Positions 13,845-15,330 of a DNA stretch of 15,330 nt are shown here, in pieces (the first letter of the stretch is position 1; each line of letters begins with the position of its first letter). Where the stretch lies: assembly GCA_910587715.1 (NCBI GenBank), contig CAJUMV010000060.1, positions 1 to 15,330 on the forward strand, given 5' to 3'. The DNA comes from an uncultured Lachnospiraceae bacterium (GTDB taxonomy: Bacteria; Bacillota; Clostridia; Lachnospirales; Lachnospiraceae). The notes under the pieces are model-generated. The model was given only the letters and a program-made list of their open reading frames with translations. It searched no databases and was not told where the DNA came from. A program made the translations under genes and the position numbers.

Positions 13845-15281
13845 ATGACATTTCAATCTTATGAATTTATTCTATTGTTTCTTCCGGCAGTGACAGCAGG
13901 GTATTATGTCTGCAGTGCAATCGGAAAGAAGGGACTGCCTGATTTCTTTTTGCTGGTCGTATCGGTGCTGTTCTATCTGTGCGCGGGGCGTGAGGCGCTC
14001 TTTGTTTTAACGGGTAGTATTGTGTTAAATTATGTTTTGTATCGGGGAATGTTATTGTGTGCGGATAGGTATGGGACGGAGAAAAAACGGTATCTGCTAT
14101 GCCTAGGTATCTTGTGCAATCTTATCATATTGGGATATTTTAAATATTACAATTTTTTTGTTGACAGCGCCAATCTTTTTTTGAATCATAAATTGGCGGT
14201 CAGGGAGATTATGCTTCCTGTGGGAATCAGCTTTATCACATTTCAGCAGATTGCTTTTCTGACGGACGCGTATCGACAGGAAATAGCCGCATGCTCTTTT
14301 GGGGAGTATGCGTTGTTTGTTACATTTTTTCCACATATCTGGTCAGGTCCGATTTTAACCTTTAGAGATTTTTATCCATTGTTGCATACGGAGCGGAAAA
14401 TGGATTGGGATAAGCTTGCGTCAGGTCTTTATCTGTTTGTCATGGGACTTGGTAAGAAGGTGCTTATTGCGGATCTGTTTGGCGGGGCAGTGGATTGGGG
14501 ATATGAGAATTTATCAGCGCTAAATGCGGCTAGTATGCTATTCGTCAGTTTTTCGTATACGATTCAGATTTATTTTGATTTCAGCGGTTACAGTGATATG
14601 GCGGTGGGAATCAGCCGTATGCTGATGCTTGATCTGCCGGTTAATTTTCAGTCGCCTTATCAGGCGGAGACGATTATGGAATTTTGGAAGCGGTGGCATA
14701 TGACGCTGACAGGATTTTTTACGAAATATTTGTACATTCCTCTTGGCGGGAATCGGCGGGGAGGGGTACGAACCGGTATAAATACGATGATTGTATTTCT
14801 GTGCAGCGGATTGTGGCACGGGGCAAGCTGGACTTTTATTTTATGGGGAGGCGTACATGGATGTCTTATGCTACTGGGCAGGCGTTGTAAGCATCTGACG
14901 GATCGGATGCCCCGTTGGATAAATCAGCTTGTCACACTTTTGTGTGTGAATTTCGCGTGGGTTCTGTTTCGGGCGGGTTCTTTTACGGCTTTGAGACAGG
15001 CGGTGAGTGCCATGACCAGAATGGATGGAAAAGGCTTGAAGGAAGAGATTGCGGATTGCTTTATACCGGTTATTTTAAGAGATGTGCCCTGTTCGGGATG
15101 GGTCTGCGCGTTCGTATGGCTGCTGGGGGTTGGTTTTGTTACGCTCCGATGTGAGAATGTACAGACAAAGGCGGAAAAAATGAAATTTTCCCGCATATCT
15201 GCTGTATGCTGCGTGTTGGTTGCGATTTTGAGCATTCTATCGTTTTCCGGCGTCAATACGTTTGTATATTCATTATTTTAA
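13845..15281 (+). CDS. MBOAT-family O-acyltransferase (AlgI/DltB/PatA-like)
   Basis: A 478-residue polytopic membrane enzyme of the MBOAT superfamily, which moves acyl groups (often acetyl) onto exported polysaccharides or teichoic acids. The motifs are clear: RDFYPLLH (mid-protein), YTIQIYFDFSGYSDMA, the FWKRWHMTLTGFF segment with His285, KYLYIPLGGNRRGG, and the catalytic-site GLWHGASWTFILWG with His325. About ten or more hydrophobic segments are spread along it, and the length is normal. The start ATG 13845 has GGAGGGG about 4 bp before it. It sits 18 bp after the VWA gene and may be co-transcribed, although its base composition looks lower in GC. AlgI-type enzymes usually have an SGNH/DHHW (AlgX/DltD-like) partner immediately downstream; only 49 bp remain in the window, so this cannot be seen. 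The acceptor is unknown. Confidence 0.93.
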   Translation: MTFQSYEFILLFLPAVTAGYYVCSAIGKKGLPDFFLLVVSVLFYLCAGREALFVLTGSIVLNYVLYRGMLLCADRYGTEKKRYLLCLGILCNLIILGYFKYYNFFVDSANLFLNHKLAVREIMLPVGISFITFQQIAFLTDAYRQEIAACSFGEYALFVTFFPHIWSGPILTFRDFYPLLHTERKMDWDKLASGLYLFVMGLGKKVLIADLFGGAVDWGYENLSALNAASMLFVSFSYTIQIYFDFSGYSDMAVGISRMLMLDLPVNFQSPYQAETIMEFWKRWHMTLTGFFTKYLYIPLGGNRRGGVRTGINTMIVFLCSGLWHGASWTFILWGGVHGCLMLLGRRCKHLTDRMPRWINQLVTLLCVNFAWVLFRAGSFTALRQAVSAMTRMDGKGLKEEIADCFIPVILRDVPCSGWVCAFVWLLGVGFVTLRCENVQTKAEKMKFSRISAVCCVLVAILSILSFSGVNTFVYSLF

Positions 15282-15330
15282 GTCTGCAAATAAAAAGTCA
15301 AGCAGAAATTGATGAACTTTGAAAATTTTA

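Noticed and set aside
15312..15330. Possible start of the next gene (ATG 15312, MNFENF)
   Set aside because: There is no ribosome binding site and only six codons are visible, so it cannot be supported.

Overview
The window looks like a chromosomal stretch of a low-to-mid-GC gut Bacillota, most probably a Lachnospiraceae (Clostridia) member. The reasons are strong AGGAGG-type ribosome binding sites, a ferredoxin-tailed aldo/keto reductase, a short MetF, a MoxR/CoxE-like pair, and several protein families that I associate with Roseburia/Blautia/Dorea-type genomes. Family assignments come from reading the translations; no database search was run.

Region 1 (1-3261) is a gene graveyard. It holds an intrinsic terminator of an upstream gene (15-52), a short C-terminal relic (303-449), an ORF split by an in-frame TGA (490-1011), an AbiEi-type antitoxin gene with an internal deletion and a frameshift (1178-1790), and a lipoprotein gene with a C-terminal RsiV/DUF3298-like domain broken by one frameshift (1838-3261).

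Region 2 (3427-6194) is an intact cassette: a membrane-anchored XRE regulator, an ABC ATPase and its permease. A terminator-like hairpin and an alternative hairpin next to the ATPase ribosome binding site lie between the regulator and the ATPase gene.

Region 3 (6288-7339) is a second graveyard. A RelB/DinJ antitoxin is truncated at the point where a PIN toxin lacking its N-terminus begins, as if one deletion fused the two genes. Next comes a shattered AAA-ATPase/PD-(D/E)XK gene (7012-7339), bracketed by two diverged copies of a 30-bp sequence that encodes the tail of the neighbouring MerR gene.

Region 4 (7366-10409) is a coherent unit. A MerR regulator and a sodium-dependent (NSS) transporter are coupled on the minus strand and diverge from a plus-strand aldo/keto reductase with two [4Fe-4S] motifs. 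The reductase promoter has the 19-bp spacer and dyad typical of MerR activation, so the MerR gene probably controls it.

Region 5 (10433-15330) starts with a bidirectional terminator and a 56-residue minus-strand ORF, followed by metF (minus). Divergent from metF is a plus-strand series: a MoxR-like AAA+ ATPase, a CoxE-like VWA protein and an MBOAT O-acyltransferase, closely spaced and possibly co-transcribed.

I see no CRISPR array, rRNA, tRNA or intact insertion sequence. No clearly new system stands out. The most informative signals are the decayed defence/toxin-antitoxin modules, the MerR-type promoter and the hairpin pair before the ABC genes.
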